DNA from: Alphaproteobacteria bacterium
Lineage (GTDB): Bacteria; Pseudomonadota; Alphaproteobacteria; RF32; CAG-239
Direction: 5' to 3'
Assembly (NCBI GenBank): GCA_015062535.1
Contig: SUUK01000004.1
Span: 1-64,000, forward strand
Length of the DNA stretch: 64,000 nt
Both the position numbers and the translations under genes were made by a program. Numbering within the stretch: the stretch's first letter is position 1; each line of letters opens with the position of its first letter. The notes under the pieces are model-generated. The model made no database searches. It saw only the letters and a program-made list of their open reading frames with translations, and had not been told where the DNA came from. Of the stretch, positions 45,388 to 54,136 are shown piece by piece.

Positions 45388-45416
45388 TTGACTTATTAAA
45401 TATTTAAATTTATAAA
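45388..45416 (+). promoter_or_regulatory. Sigma-70-like promoter of rpmH-rnpA
   Basis: TTGACT at 45388-45393 and TATAAA at 45411-45416 with a 17-base spacer, about 70 bases before the rpmH ATG. It is the best promoter match in the window. Confidence 0.75.
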
Positions 45417-45486
45417 CACTTTGAACCGAGAGGCGATTAGGCTTAATCGCTTTTAAATAAATAATAAATTAACCGGAGTAATACTT

Positions 45487-45621
45487 ATGAAAAGAACATA
45501 TCAACCAAGTAAATTGGTAAGAGCTCGTCGTCATGGTTTTCGTACACGCATGGCAACAGCTGGAGGTCGTAAAGTTTTAGCAGCACGTCGTGCTAGAGGA
45601 CGTAAAAGACTTTCTGCTTAA
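45487..45621 (+). CDS. rpmH: 50S ribosomal protein L34
   Basis: 44 residues, [19 protein letters not shown] at the start and [11 protein letters not shown] at the end, the full bL34 signature. It begins the conserved rpmH-rnpA-yidD-yidC-engB cluster. Confidence 0.97.
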   Translation: MKRTYQPSKLVRARRHGFRTRMATAGGRKVLAARRARGRKRLSA

Positions 45622-45633
45622 TATTGGAGCACG

Positions 45634-46029
45634 ATGACAAAAATACTTACTTTCAAAAAAAGAAAAGATTTTCTGAGGGTCGCTAGTGGATTTCATATTG
45701 CAACACACAATGTGGTTCTACAAGCGGCTCGCAGTTTATTTAATGACAATCAAATACGTGTCGGATATACTGCAACAAAAAAAATAGGTAATGCAGTTTT
45801 ACGTAGTAGAGCTAAGCGCAGATTAAGGGCTGTAGTTAGAGAAGTATTATCGCAAAATTATCTATCCTCTGTTGATTATGTTTTTATTGCAAGAAGCTCA
45901 ACACCTTTTTGCGACTACAAAGATTTAACCAGAGATATACTATATGCTCTAAAAAAAATTCACAAAAATTTCCAACCTATACCTGAAGATGAAACAGCAA
46001 TCAAAAACAAAGAAAATACTAATGTTTAA
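45634..46029 (+). CDS. rnpA: Ribonuclease P protein component
   Basis: 131 residues. [13 protein letters not shown] at the N-terminus and the RNR motif [18 protein letters not shown] bind the RNase P RNA. It starts 12 bp after rpmH. Its end overlaps yidD if the earlier yidD start is used. The catalytic RNA gene is not in this window. Confidence 0.93.
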   Translation: MTKILTFKKRKDFLRVASGFHIATHNVVLQAARSLFNDNQIRVGYTATKKIGNAVLRSRAKRRLRAVVREVLSQNYLSSVDYVFIARSSTPFCDYKDLTRDILYALKKIHKNFQPIPEDETAIKNKENTNV

Positions 46030-46294
46030 TTTACTATCACAAGCATTAAAAAACATTCTGTTATCACTATTATCTTTTTACAAAAAGTATATTTCACCAT
46101 TTTTACCTAATGCATGTAGATATACTCCAACTTGCTCAGAATACATGATGGAAGCTATTAAAATACATGGCCCATTAAAAGGAATCACATTAGGCATAAA
46201 ACGTTTATTAAGATGCCATCCTTTAGGAAAATCAGGATACGATCCTGTCCCATTAAAAATACAAAAAAAAGAAAACAAAAATACTAACAAATAG
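45989..46294 (+). CDS. yidD: Membrane protein insertion efficiency factor YidD
   Basis: Up to 101 residues; the start may be ATG 45989 or, more in line with family length, ATG 46022 (MFNLLSQ). [23 protein letters not shown] is the family signature with its two conserved Cys; [16 protein letters not shown] follows. It assists YidC in membrane protein insertion at the inner leaflet. It overlaps rnpA and precedes yidC. Confidence 0.9.
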   Translation: MKQQSKTKKILMFNLLSQALKNILLSLLSFYKKYISPFLPNACRYTPTCSEYMMEAIKIHGPLKGITLGIKRLLRCHPLGKSGYDPVPLKIQKKENKNTNK

Positions 46295-46376
46295 CTATTA
46301 TACTTTACATTGTTGCTTTTTCATATTATAAGTTTTGAAAATTACTTAAAAAAAGAATCTAGGAGACATATTAAAA

Positions 46377-48053
46377 ATGAAAGATGAATTAAAATCTTTA
46401 TCACTTGCGATTATACTTTCTTTTATTGCTATATATGCTGTAAATTCCTACTTTGGAGTGAACAACAACGCACAAGTACCTCAACCAGAAGTTACTGAAG
46501 TTAGCGAAGCTCCTGTAGCATTAAATGATGTTAGTGTTGATGCATCTATCAATGAAACTTTTGAAACAACTGATAATGTTGTAAAAGATGATATAAGAAT
46601 TAGTTTTAATAATTCATCTGTAAATGGCTCAATTAGATTAAAAGGCTCTAGATTTGATAATTTAAAGTTAGAAAAATATAATGAATCTATTGATAACCCT
46701 AATGATAAGGTGGAATTATTTGCACCACAAAAAACAAAAAATCCTTACTTTGCAGAATTTGGATGGTTATCTTTAGATAAGTCTTTAGTGCTACCTAACT
46801 CAAATTCTTTGTGGTTATCAGATAATATAAACATTAGCCCAGAAAAACCAGCAATTCTTACTTGGACTAACGAAAGAGGCGTCAAATTCATTAGAAAAAT
46901 TTCTTTAGATGACAATTACTTGTTTACAATTACAGATACTGTTGAGAATTTATCTGGTGAAGAAATTGAAATCTTTCCATATGGTTTGATTTCAAGATCT
47001 ATTATTGACAACAAGCAAGCACGCTCTGTTGTTCATGAAGGCATTAGCGCCGTTACTGACAACACGTTGAAAGAATTTAAATATTTAGATATTAAAAATG
47101 GAGAAAGTGAAGAACTTGAAACCAAAAGAGGATGGATCGGATTTTCTGATAGATATTGGTTTTCTGGTATTATAACTCAAGACAAAGCAAAAAACAAATA
47201 CACTATAAAAAACAACAATCAAATTTATCAAATAGATTTTCTTGGTGAACGAAAAAATATACCAAATGGTGAAGCAGCATCATATACTTTTAAGATGTAT
47301 TCTGGAGCAAAAGAGGTTAAACTTCTTGACCAATACACTAAAAATAACGGCGTTACAAAATTTGATTTAGCTGTAGATTTTGGTTGGTATTATTTTTTAA
47401 CAAAACCATTCTTTTATATTCTTGATTTCTTCTATGGAATCTTGGGCAATATGGGATGGGCAATTTTACTTTTTGCTGCAATTCTTCGTCTTCTAATGTT
47501 TCCTATTGCAAACAAATCTTATGCAAATATGGCAAAGATGAAAGCTATCCAACCTAAAATTGAAGAAATAAAGGAAAAGTATGGCAATAACCAAATGCTT
47601 ATTCAGCAAGCGACAATGGAATTATATAAAAGGGAAAAAATAAACCCTGCCTCAGGATGTTTGCCTATGCTTATTCAAATACCTGTATTCTTCTCTTTAT
47701 ATAAAGTATTAAATATTGCAATCGAAATAAGACATGCACCCTTTATTGGCTGGATAAAAGATTTATCTGCTCCAGATCCATTAACATTATCAAAGATTTT
47801 ACATTTTTACGTACCATCTTTTATGGACATTGGTATATGGCCAATACTTATGGGTATAACCATGTTTGTACAACAAAAGCTAAATCCTGCACCTACAAAT
47901 AAAGACCAAGCAAGAATGTTTGCTTTAATGCCTGTTTTCTTTACGTTTATGTTGGGTCATTTTGCTTCAGGGTTAGTTATTTATTGGACTTTGAGTAATA
48001 TTCTTTCTATTATTCAACAAAAAGTTATAATGCATAAAAATGGGGTAAAATAA
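46377..48053 (+). CDS. yidC: Membrane protein insertase YidC
   Basis: 558 residues. An N-terminal membrane helix (about 8-24) and a periplasmic beta-super-sandwich domain (about 60-330) mark the Gram-negative type. The conserved insertase core follows, with helices from about 350. AAILRLLMFPIANKSY carries the positively charged groove Arg, and GCLPMLIQIPVFFSLYKVL the next helix. The C-terminus ends in LSIIQQKVIM. AGGAG lies about 11 bases before the ATG. The stop overlaps the engB start as TAATG. Confidence 0.96.
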   Translation: MKDELKSLSLAIILSFIAIYAVNSYFGVNNNAQVPQPEVTEVSEAPVALNDVSVDASINETFETTDNVVKDDIRISFNNSSVNGSIRLKGSRFDNLKLEKYNESIDNPNDKVELFAPQKTKNPYFAEFGWLSLDKSLVLPNSNSLWLSDNINISPEKPAILTWTNERGVKFIRKISLDDNYLFTITDTVENLSGEEIEIFPYGLISRSIIDNKQARSVVHEGISAVTDNTLKEFKYLDIKNGESEELETKRGWIGFSDRYWFSGIITQDKAKNKYTIKNNNQIYQIDFLGERKNIPNGEAASYTFKMYSGAKEVKLLDQYTKNNGVTKFDLAVDFGWYYFLTKPFFYILDFFYGILGNMGWAILLFAAILRLLMFPIANKSYANMAKMKAIQPKIEEIKEKYGNNQMLIQQATMELYKREKINPASGCLPMLIQIPVFFSLYKVLNIAIEIRHAPFIGWIKDLSAPDPLTLSKILHFYVPSFMDIGIWPILMGITMFVQQKLNPAPTNKDQARMFALMPVFFTFMLGHFASGLVIYWTLSNILSIIQQKVIMHKNGVK

Positions 48054-48691
48054 TGGAAGATGATGTTAATATTCAAAATGAACGACTAAAAAAAGGAATT
48101 GAACTATTTAATAAGCGTTGTGACTTTATGTTGAGTGTTGCATCTCTTAAACAACTTCCTTTAGATGACAAGGTTGAAGTTGCTTTTGCCGGTCGTTCGA
48201 ACGTTGGCAAGTCTAGTTTGATAAATGCATTATTTGGACAAAGAAAACTAGCAAAAACATCATCAACACCAGGCAGAACACAACAACTAAATTATTTTAA
48301 TTTAAATGATAAAGTTTACATTGTGGACTTACCTGGATATGGTTTTGCAAAAGCTCCTAAAGATATTGTTAAAAATTGGCAAAATCTTATCAATACATAT
48401 TTAGTTGGTAGGGCAAATTTAAGAAGAGTTTTTGTGCTTATCGATTCAAGACATGGCATAAAAAAAATTGATGAAGAAATCATGGACATGCTTGATAAGG
48501 CTGCTGTAACTTATCAAATAGTTTTAACTAAAACTGATAAAATTAGCGAAAAAGAATTAAATAAAATATTAGATGACACTAACAAAAAAATAGAAAAGCA
48601 TACTGCTGCTTATGTTAGCATAATTGCAACAAGTTCTGAAAAAAATTTAGGGCTTGATAAGTTAAAAGCAGAAGTTTTTAGCTTGCTTTAA
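48053..48691 (+). CDS. engB: Ribosome-biogenesis GTPase YihA/EngB
   Basis: 212 residues. G1 is GRSNVGKSSLINAL, G2 the TPGRTQQLN switch, G3 DLPGYGFA, G4 TKTD and G5 SSEKNLG: a complete small GTPase of the EngB/YsxC family acting in 50S assembly. It is translationally coupled to yidC. It ends in a TTAA shared with the virB11-like gene. Confidence 0.95.
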   Translation: MEDDVNIQNERLKKGIELFNKRCDFMLSVASLKQLPLDDKVEVAFAGRSNVGKSSLINALFGQRKLAKTSSTPGRTQQLNYFNLNDKVYIVDLPGYGFAKAPKDIVKNWQNLINTYLVGRANLRRVFVLIDSRHGIKKIDEEIMDMLDKAAVTYQIVLTKTDKISEKELNKILDDTNKKIEKHTAAYVSIIATSSEKNLGLDKLKAEVFSLL

Positions 48692-49677
48692 GTTATTGCT
48701 GTTATACCTCTAATGTTACCATCACGAACGATTTGAACAACATGAAGTTTACGACGCATTTCTTGCATAGTTTTCTCAACATTTATGTGAGGAGATTGCT
48801 CCATTATACATTTAATGAAAGCTTCATATGCAGCTTCGGGACTCTCTGCGTGAATCGTTGCCATACAGTTATCGTGTCCTGATCCCATTAAAGCCCAAAT
48901 TGCTGCTGCATTTTTATTAGAAATCTCACCACCAATAATTGCATCTGGAGTTATACGTTTTATAAGGTCAATTGCATCGGCATCACTCATTCCTTCTGTT
49001 TCTTTATTTTTGCTTCCCTTTACACGCGAAAGAACAATATGCACTCGATTAGGATGGGGAACTTTAAGCTCTCTTGTATCTTCAAGAGTTATAACTCTTT
49101 TGTGTATATCTAGTAATTGCAACAAGTTGTTCAAGAACGTTGTTTTACCTGTACCAGTACCACCGCTTACCAAGATATGATCCCCTCGTCTTAGAGCCAA
49201 TAACAATCTTTCATATGCATCAGATGGATCTTTAATTTCTTTTAACGGATTTATTTCTTTTAATTCTTTACCTTGCTCTAAACCATAATCGCTGAATCCA
49301 AAAGCAATATCATCAGAATACAAACGAATAGATATCGCTATACCATCTTTATCCTCAAAACCATATCGAATATTTCTTCCTGCAACACCGGTAAAACGAT
49401 GTCCTCCTGGAATATCAGTGTACACTGTTGGAATACCTTCCATTGGATCAAACTCTTGATCGTTGAGGTTAGCAATAATATACAATAAATTCATAAGATA
49501 TTCTTTGGTTAATTTTGGATCTTTATAATTAACCCAAGGAAAAGCCCTCTTACCTCGCAAACGTAGCCAAATATCACCAGGCTGATTTATTGCAACCTCT
49601 TCAATATTTTCTTGTTCATACCAATAAGCTAAAGGCCTTAATACCGAACAAAGAACTTCATCATCTGCTTTTCCCAT
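48688..49677 (-). CDS. virB11: VirB11-type secretion ATPase
   Basis: A 329-residue hexameric traffic ATPase of a type IV secretion system. An N-terminal domain (1-150) is followed by Walker A GGTGTGKTTFL near 175, an Asp box TLEDTREL, Walker B region IIGGEI and a His box in CMATIHAESP. The last features fit VirB11/TrbB more closely than the DotB/PilT branch, but DotB-like status is not excluded. It is the last gene of the - strand cluster, starting 39 bp after the VirB10-like gene, with AAGGA about 10 bases before the ATG. Confidence 0.88.
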   Translation of the reverse strand: MGKADDEVLCSVLRPLAYWYEQENIEEVAINQPGDIWLRLRGKRAFPWVNYKDPKLTKEYLMNLLYIIANLNDQEFDPMEGIPTVYTDIPGGHRFTGVAGRNIRYGFEDKDGIAISIRLYSDDIAFGFSDYGLEQGKELKEINPLKEIKDPSDAYERLLLALRRGDHILVSGGTGTGKTTFLNNLLQLLDIHKRVITLEDTRELKVPHPNRVHIVLSRVKGSKNKETEGMSDADAIDLIKRITPDAIIGGEISNKNAAAIWALMGSGHDNCMATIHAESPEAAYEAFIKCIMEQSPHINVEKTMQEMRRKLHVVQIVRDGNIRGITAIT

Positions 49678-49716
49678 ATATATTATTCCTTCTATTTATA
49701 ATTTAATCTTCTTTTT

Positions 49717-52700
49717 TTAGAATGATAAATCAATTTCTCCCTCATCATCCTCACTGCTATCATCAGGTATTACTATATCTGATCCATCTGCTGATGGAGG
49801 AGGAAGCGCTCTTACTCTTCTTTGTTGTTGCTGTTGGGCCTGAGGACTATTACTTGGTGAACCAACCAAAGGCTGATTTACTGATTGATTTTCTTGTTTT
49901 CTATTATTAGCTGTACTTGTACTAACAACTTGTTGCTGTTGACCTCTAGCTCCCGGTTCTACCTCATAGCCATTTGGATTAACAAGAGTATTTGTAATCT
50001 TTCTGTCGTTTATCAAATTAGATACACCTTTATCAATGTCCTTTGTTGTACGTAACCACAAATCAGTCATTGGATATATAATAATTCTCGTACCTGCAGG
50101 AACATATGTTACTGGCTCGATTTCTTTTTTTCTATCAATAATTTCTTGAAGAATCTCATCCATTTTATCCATAAAATTCTGTCTTGCATCAGATGCTGCT
50201 TGTTGTTTTGAGTTTTCTACTTGTCCTGTAGCTTCTTCATCAACAGCTGTCATATATGTAATTGCTGATGTAACTAATGTTCCAACAATTGGCAAAGTGT
50301 ATTTTTTTACTAATTGCTCATCAACATAACCTAAAGCACCTCCACCTCGGCCTTGCGCATCTCCAGTTGCTGCGGCACCTATCGTAAATGATATACCATC
50401 AGGGCGAATAATTCTATTCCATGTAATTTCAATTTTTACACCACCGCTAGTTCCATCAAAACGACTATCTTCTCCAACTTCTTGTAATCCTCCTAAAACT
50501 CTACTACCTGCAGGAATTATGATATTACGACCACTATCACCATATATATTTCTTTCAACAATTGCAGTAACCGGAGCTTCACCTAGTGACACTAAAGATC
50601 TTGCTAATACTGCAGGAATTGGTTTATCTGCAGTTATAACATTACTCATATCAACTCTTAAGGTAGAAACCTGTCTTGCTAACCCCCAATCATCTTGCCA
50701 ACCAGTATAAGATGCGGCATCAACTCCACTAGATATACTTACACCTTTTAATTCTCTTCTTCTGTTTTCATGCATTTGGGCTAATATTGCAGCTCTTTGT
50801 GGATTATAACGACCACCAGGACCAACACCACCACCAGGACCAACATTGGTAATATTATCATTACTTGAATAAGGAGATACTGTTGCTCCAGTTGCAACTT
50901 TATGCCACCAATTATTATTTACCGGAGTATTTCTTTCTCTTTTTTTATTTTCAGCTTTTCCAACCGTTATCCCTTTATTGTCAACAACATTACCCCTATC
51001 ATCAACATGACCAACAATTTCACCATTTTCATCCATAACTTCTTGGTTATCATAGATATCTCCAATATATTTACCGCCTGGGGTTATGGCTATTCCAACA
51101 ACCTTATGATTTAATCTCATTTCTTCGGCTTTTTTTTGTTTTAATTCTTCTGGGCTTAAACTACTTTCTTCACCTGAGGCTTGAGATGATAAAGAAGATG
51201 CGCTTTCATTTTGTTTATTATTGTTTATAAGGTCTTGTGTTTTTTCATTGTTATAATCTAATTGTTCTTTTTTGCCTTCTTTTTCTTCATAATCAACTAA
51301 AGAGCTATGCTCTTCTTTATCTTCTTCTGCTATTTCAGAAGTGTCTATTTGGTCCTCTTTTTGATTTGGGTAATCACTTTCTTTAGTGTTTATATTTTCT
51401 TCTTCATATCCATCAACTTCTGGAATAGATGCCTTTTTATAATATTGCAAATAGAAAGCTTTACCTAAAATATCATTTTCTGAATTAATAATATTTCCAT
51501 CATTTTCTAAAGAACCGATTAAAATATTTTTAGTATCCACAACGCTTCCGTCTAATTTTAAGTATCCAATATTTTGTTTATTATTGTCTTTTATATTGTA
51601 ATCTCTTAAAGCTCTTGCTATTAGATTTTGTTTTTTATCTACAACAAAACCATTATACATTGTACCTATAGGCTCACCCATTATACTATACACATGACCA
51701 TTTTTTGCTATATATCCAACTGTATGTTCATTATTATCATATACATACAAATCATATAAAGCATAGCCTTTACGTCCATCAGTTGTTTTGACTTCACCAG
51801 TATAATCAACTTTACCTAAATTTACACCATCATCTGATATAACATTTCCGCTAAAGTCTACACGTCCTAAATAAATATTATTACTATCAAAAGCTACTTT
51901 ATATTTAAATACTGAACCGACATTAATATTATCTTTCGATTTTATATTTTCATTTATATCTAATATACCTAATTGAACTCCAGATAAATCAACGGCAATT
52001 CCATTAATATCTATGTAACCAATTACTTTATTATCAAAATCCATTATTGGATTGTATTTGACCTTTTGACCAATAACCTCATTTTGTGAATTTACGATAT
52101 TTCCTCTGATATCTTGACATCCTATTTTTTGATTTTGATAATTTAATACATAACCTAATGATGATTGAGTACCAATAACCTCTCCTTTGTCTCCGATAAC
52201 AACCTCAGGTTCAATCACATATCCTATAATTTCTTCAGCATCATTTAACACTTGTTTATTTGGCAAAACCATTCCCACATATGTATTTTTACCATTTCTT
52301 ATTTCACCTGAACTTGAAACAACACCTAAAAATTCACATTTAGGAGTTACAGCTACACCAAAAGGTAATATTTTTCCATAAAGAGCACCTCTTGTATCTA
52401 ATACATATTCATCTGAACTTATATATCCAACATCTTGGTTGTCTTTTCTTAGTGCTCCATTGTATAAATTTGTTCCTAAATAATCTCCATTTATACTTAC
52501 ATTAACAGAACTATTTCCTGCTAACTCATTGTGTCTTATTTTTCCTTCTAAATCTGCAATACTATTGTCAGGTAAAATTTTTGCAATTTTTTGATTTTTA
52601 TCATTGATTATCAAATTAGTTTTACCAATATAGCCAATGCTTTTACCTTCAAAATCTGTAGCATAAAAATTCTTTACAGCTTTACCTAAAATCTTATTGT

Positions 52701-54129
52701 TTTTATCGATAAAAATTCCATTTGTCTGTAGTTTTGCAATTTCATTAAGAGAGGTGTTTTCACTATTTCCTTGCGCAGACATATATGTTAATATATTTCC
52801 CTCAGGAGTATAAATTGGAGAGAACTCAACACTACTACCTTCTATTATTCCATCTTGGTTAAAAATATAGCCGTAAGGTGAAACAATATATTCTTGACTA
52901 TCATAATCGATAAGAGCATCAATTCCTGATATACCCATAAAATTATTTGCATTATTATATATTAATTTTGATGTAAGTAATCTACCAATTTCATTTCCTT
53001 TATAGCTATATGCTTTATCCTTTAACACATAACCATTATCACTTCCATCCATTGCTATAACTTTACCATTTATTGATGAATTCCCTCTTATTCTACCCAA
53101 ATAATCAAAAATAGGACCTTGATGATTTATAAAACCAATTACTTTCCCGTTTCCATCAATAACATCTCCTGTTGAACCTATATATCCAACAGTTTCACCA
53201 CCTTTAACAATATTTCCATTTGGAACAATATATCCTAAAATTCTTCCATCTATTGTATTTGCTGTTGCATTAAAATCTACACTAAATCCAATTACTTTTC
53301 CTTTTTTATCTACAATTCTCTTTTCGTTTACAGCATAACCTACAACATTTGCTTTATTAACAACTTCACCATTATAGCTAATTACACCTAAGTAATTACC
53401 ATTAAAATCAAAACCATATCCTCGTTCAACTATATGACCTATAGCTTTTTTATCTGTATCAACAACATAACCATTTGCTCTTATAAAACCAATGGTGTTT
53501 TTGTTTACATCTGTTACTTTTCCATTTGGAGTAACGCTTCCTAAAAACTTACCATTAAATGATGTAACGATTTTAGAAGACATTAGTCTACCAAGTAATG
53601 ATAGTTTATTATTTTCTCCTTCTGGGGCATATACATATCCACTAGAAGTAATAAATCCCTTATTTTCACCTTGTAAATTATAAAAATATCCATCACCTGA
53701 AATACGTCCAACTATTATACCTTTATCGTTATAAACTAAACCAGAAGATATAACTTCCCCTAAAATATCATAATTATAATTTACAACTAAACCGTTTGGT
53801 AATACCTTTCCAACAATATCATTATTAATAGAACTTACCGATCCATCATTATTTACTTTTCCTAGTATTGTATTATTGTTTGCTATAGCAATACCTTGAG
53901 GAACAACACCACCAATCAACTCATTGTTACCATCAAAAATGTATCCATCTGCTGTTAAATGACCAATTATTTCATTATTAGAATTTATTACGGCTCCATC
54001 AGGGATAACTTTACCTATTAAATCTCCTTGAAAATTTAAAGCACTAATATCGGCAGCAAAAGCATTACTTTTTATACAGAAAAGCAATGCAATACTTAAA
54101 ATTATTTTGCTAAAATTTAATATTTTCAT
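49717..54129 (-). CDS. virB10: VirB10-like channel protein, C-terminal half, with long repeat array
   Basis: 1470 residues. A signal peptide ends at NAFAAD (about 26), so it is exported rather than anchored by a VirB10-type N-terminus. Residues about 28-900 are tandem 12-13-residue repeats around G-x-[IV]-x-[DN]-x-x-G-x-x-[IL]-G. A Glu/Lys/Ser linker and two more repeats follow, then the VirB10/TrbI/DotG domain (about 1130-1400): ARSLVSLGEAPVTAIVERNIY, IIPAGSRVLGG, and VDEQLVKKYTLPIVGTLVTS matching the outer-membrane antenna. VPAGTRIIIYPMTDLWL ends the domain, and a Gln/Pro tail follows. Its GGAGG ribosome binding site lies in the last codons of the upstream giant gene, seven bases before the start. 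Confidence 0.85.
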   Translation of the reverse strand: MKILNFSKIILSIALLFCIKSNAFAADISALNFQGDLIGKVIPDGAVINSNNEIIGHLTADGYIFDGNNELIGGVVPQGIAIANNNTILGKVNNDGSVSSINNDIVGKVLPNGLVVNYNYDILGEVISSGLVYNDKGIIVGRISGDGYFYNLQGENKGFITSSGYVYAPEGENNKLSLLGRLMSSKIVTSFNGKFLGSVTPNGKVTDVNKNTIGFIRANGYVVDTDKKAIGHIVERGYGFDFNGNYLGVISYNGEVVNKANVVGYAVNEKRIVDKKGKVIGFSVDFNATANTIDGRILGYIVPNGNIVKGGETVGYIGSTGDVIDGNGKVIGFINHQGPIFDYLGRIRGNSSINGKVIAMDGSDNGYVLKDKAYSYKGNEIGRLLTSKLIYNNANNFMGISGIDALIDYDSQEYIVSPYGYIFNQDGIIEGSSVEFSPIYTPEGNILTYMSAQGNSENTSLNEIAKLQTNGIFIDKNNKILGKAVKNFYATDFEGKSIGYIGKTNLIINDKNQKIAKILPDNSIADLEGKIRHNELAGNSSVNVSINGDYLGTNLYNGALRKDNQDVGYISSDEYVLDTRGALYGKILPFGVAVTPKCEFLGVVSSSGEIRNGKNTYVGMVLPNKQVLNDAEEIIGYVIEPEVVIGDKGEVIGTQSSLGYVLNYQNQKIGCQDIRGNIVNSQNEVIGQKVKYNPIMDFDNKVIGYIDINGIAVDLSGVQLGILDINENIKSKDNINVGSVFKYKVAFDSNNIYLGRVDFSGNVISDDGVNLGKVDYTGEVKTTDGRKGYALYDLYVYDNNEHTVGYIAKNGHVYSIMGEPIGTMYNGFVVDKKQNLIARALRDYNIKDNNKQNIGYLKLDGSVVDTKNILIGSLENDGNIINSENDILGKAFYLQYYKKASIPEVDGYEEENINTKESDYPNQKEDQIDTSEIAEEDKEEHSSLVDYEEKEGKKEQLDYNNEKTQDLINNNKQNESASSLSSQASGEESSLSPEELKQKKAEEMRLNHKVVGIAITPGGKYIGDIYDNQEVMDENGEIVGHVDDRGNVVDNKGITVGKAENKKRERNTPVNNNWWHKVATGATVSPYSSNDNITNVGPGGGVGPGGRYNPQRAAILAQMHENRRRELKGVSISSGVDAASYTGWQDDWGLARQVSTLRVDMSNVITADKPIPAVLARSLVSLGEAPVTAIVERNIYGDSGRNIIIPAGSRVLGGLQEVGEDSRFDGTSGGVKIEITWNRIIRPDGISFTIGAAATGDAQGRGGGALGYVDEQLVKKYTLPIVGTLVTSAITYMTAVDEEATGQVENSKQQAASDARQNFMDKMDEILQEIIDRKKEIEPVTYVPAGTRIIIYPMTDLWLRTTKDIDKGVSNLINDRKITNTLVNPNGYEVEPGARGQQQQVVSTSTANNRKQENQSVNQPLVGSPSNSPQAQQQQQRRVRALPPPSADGSDIVIPDDSSEDDEGEIDLSF

Positions 54130-54136
54130 ATACTAA

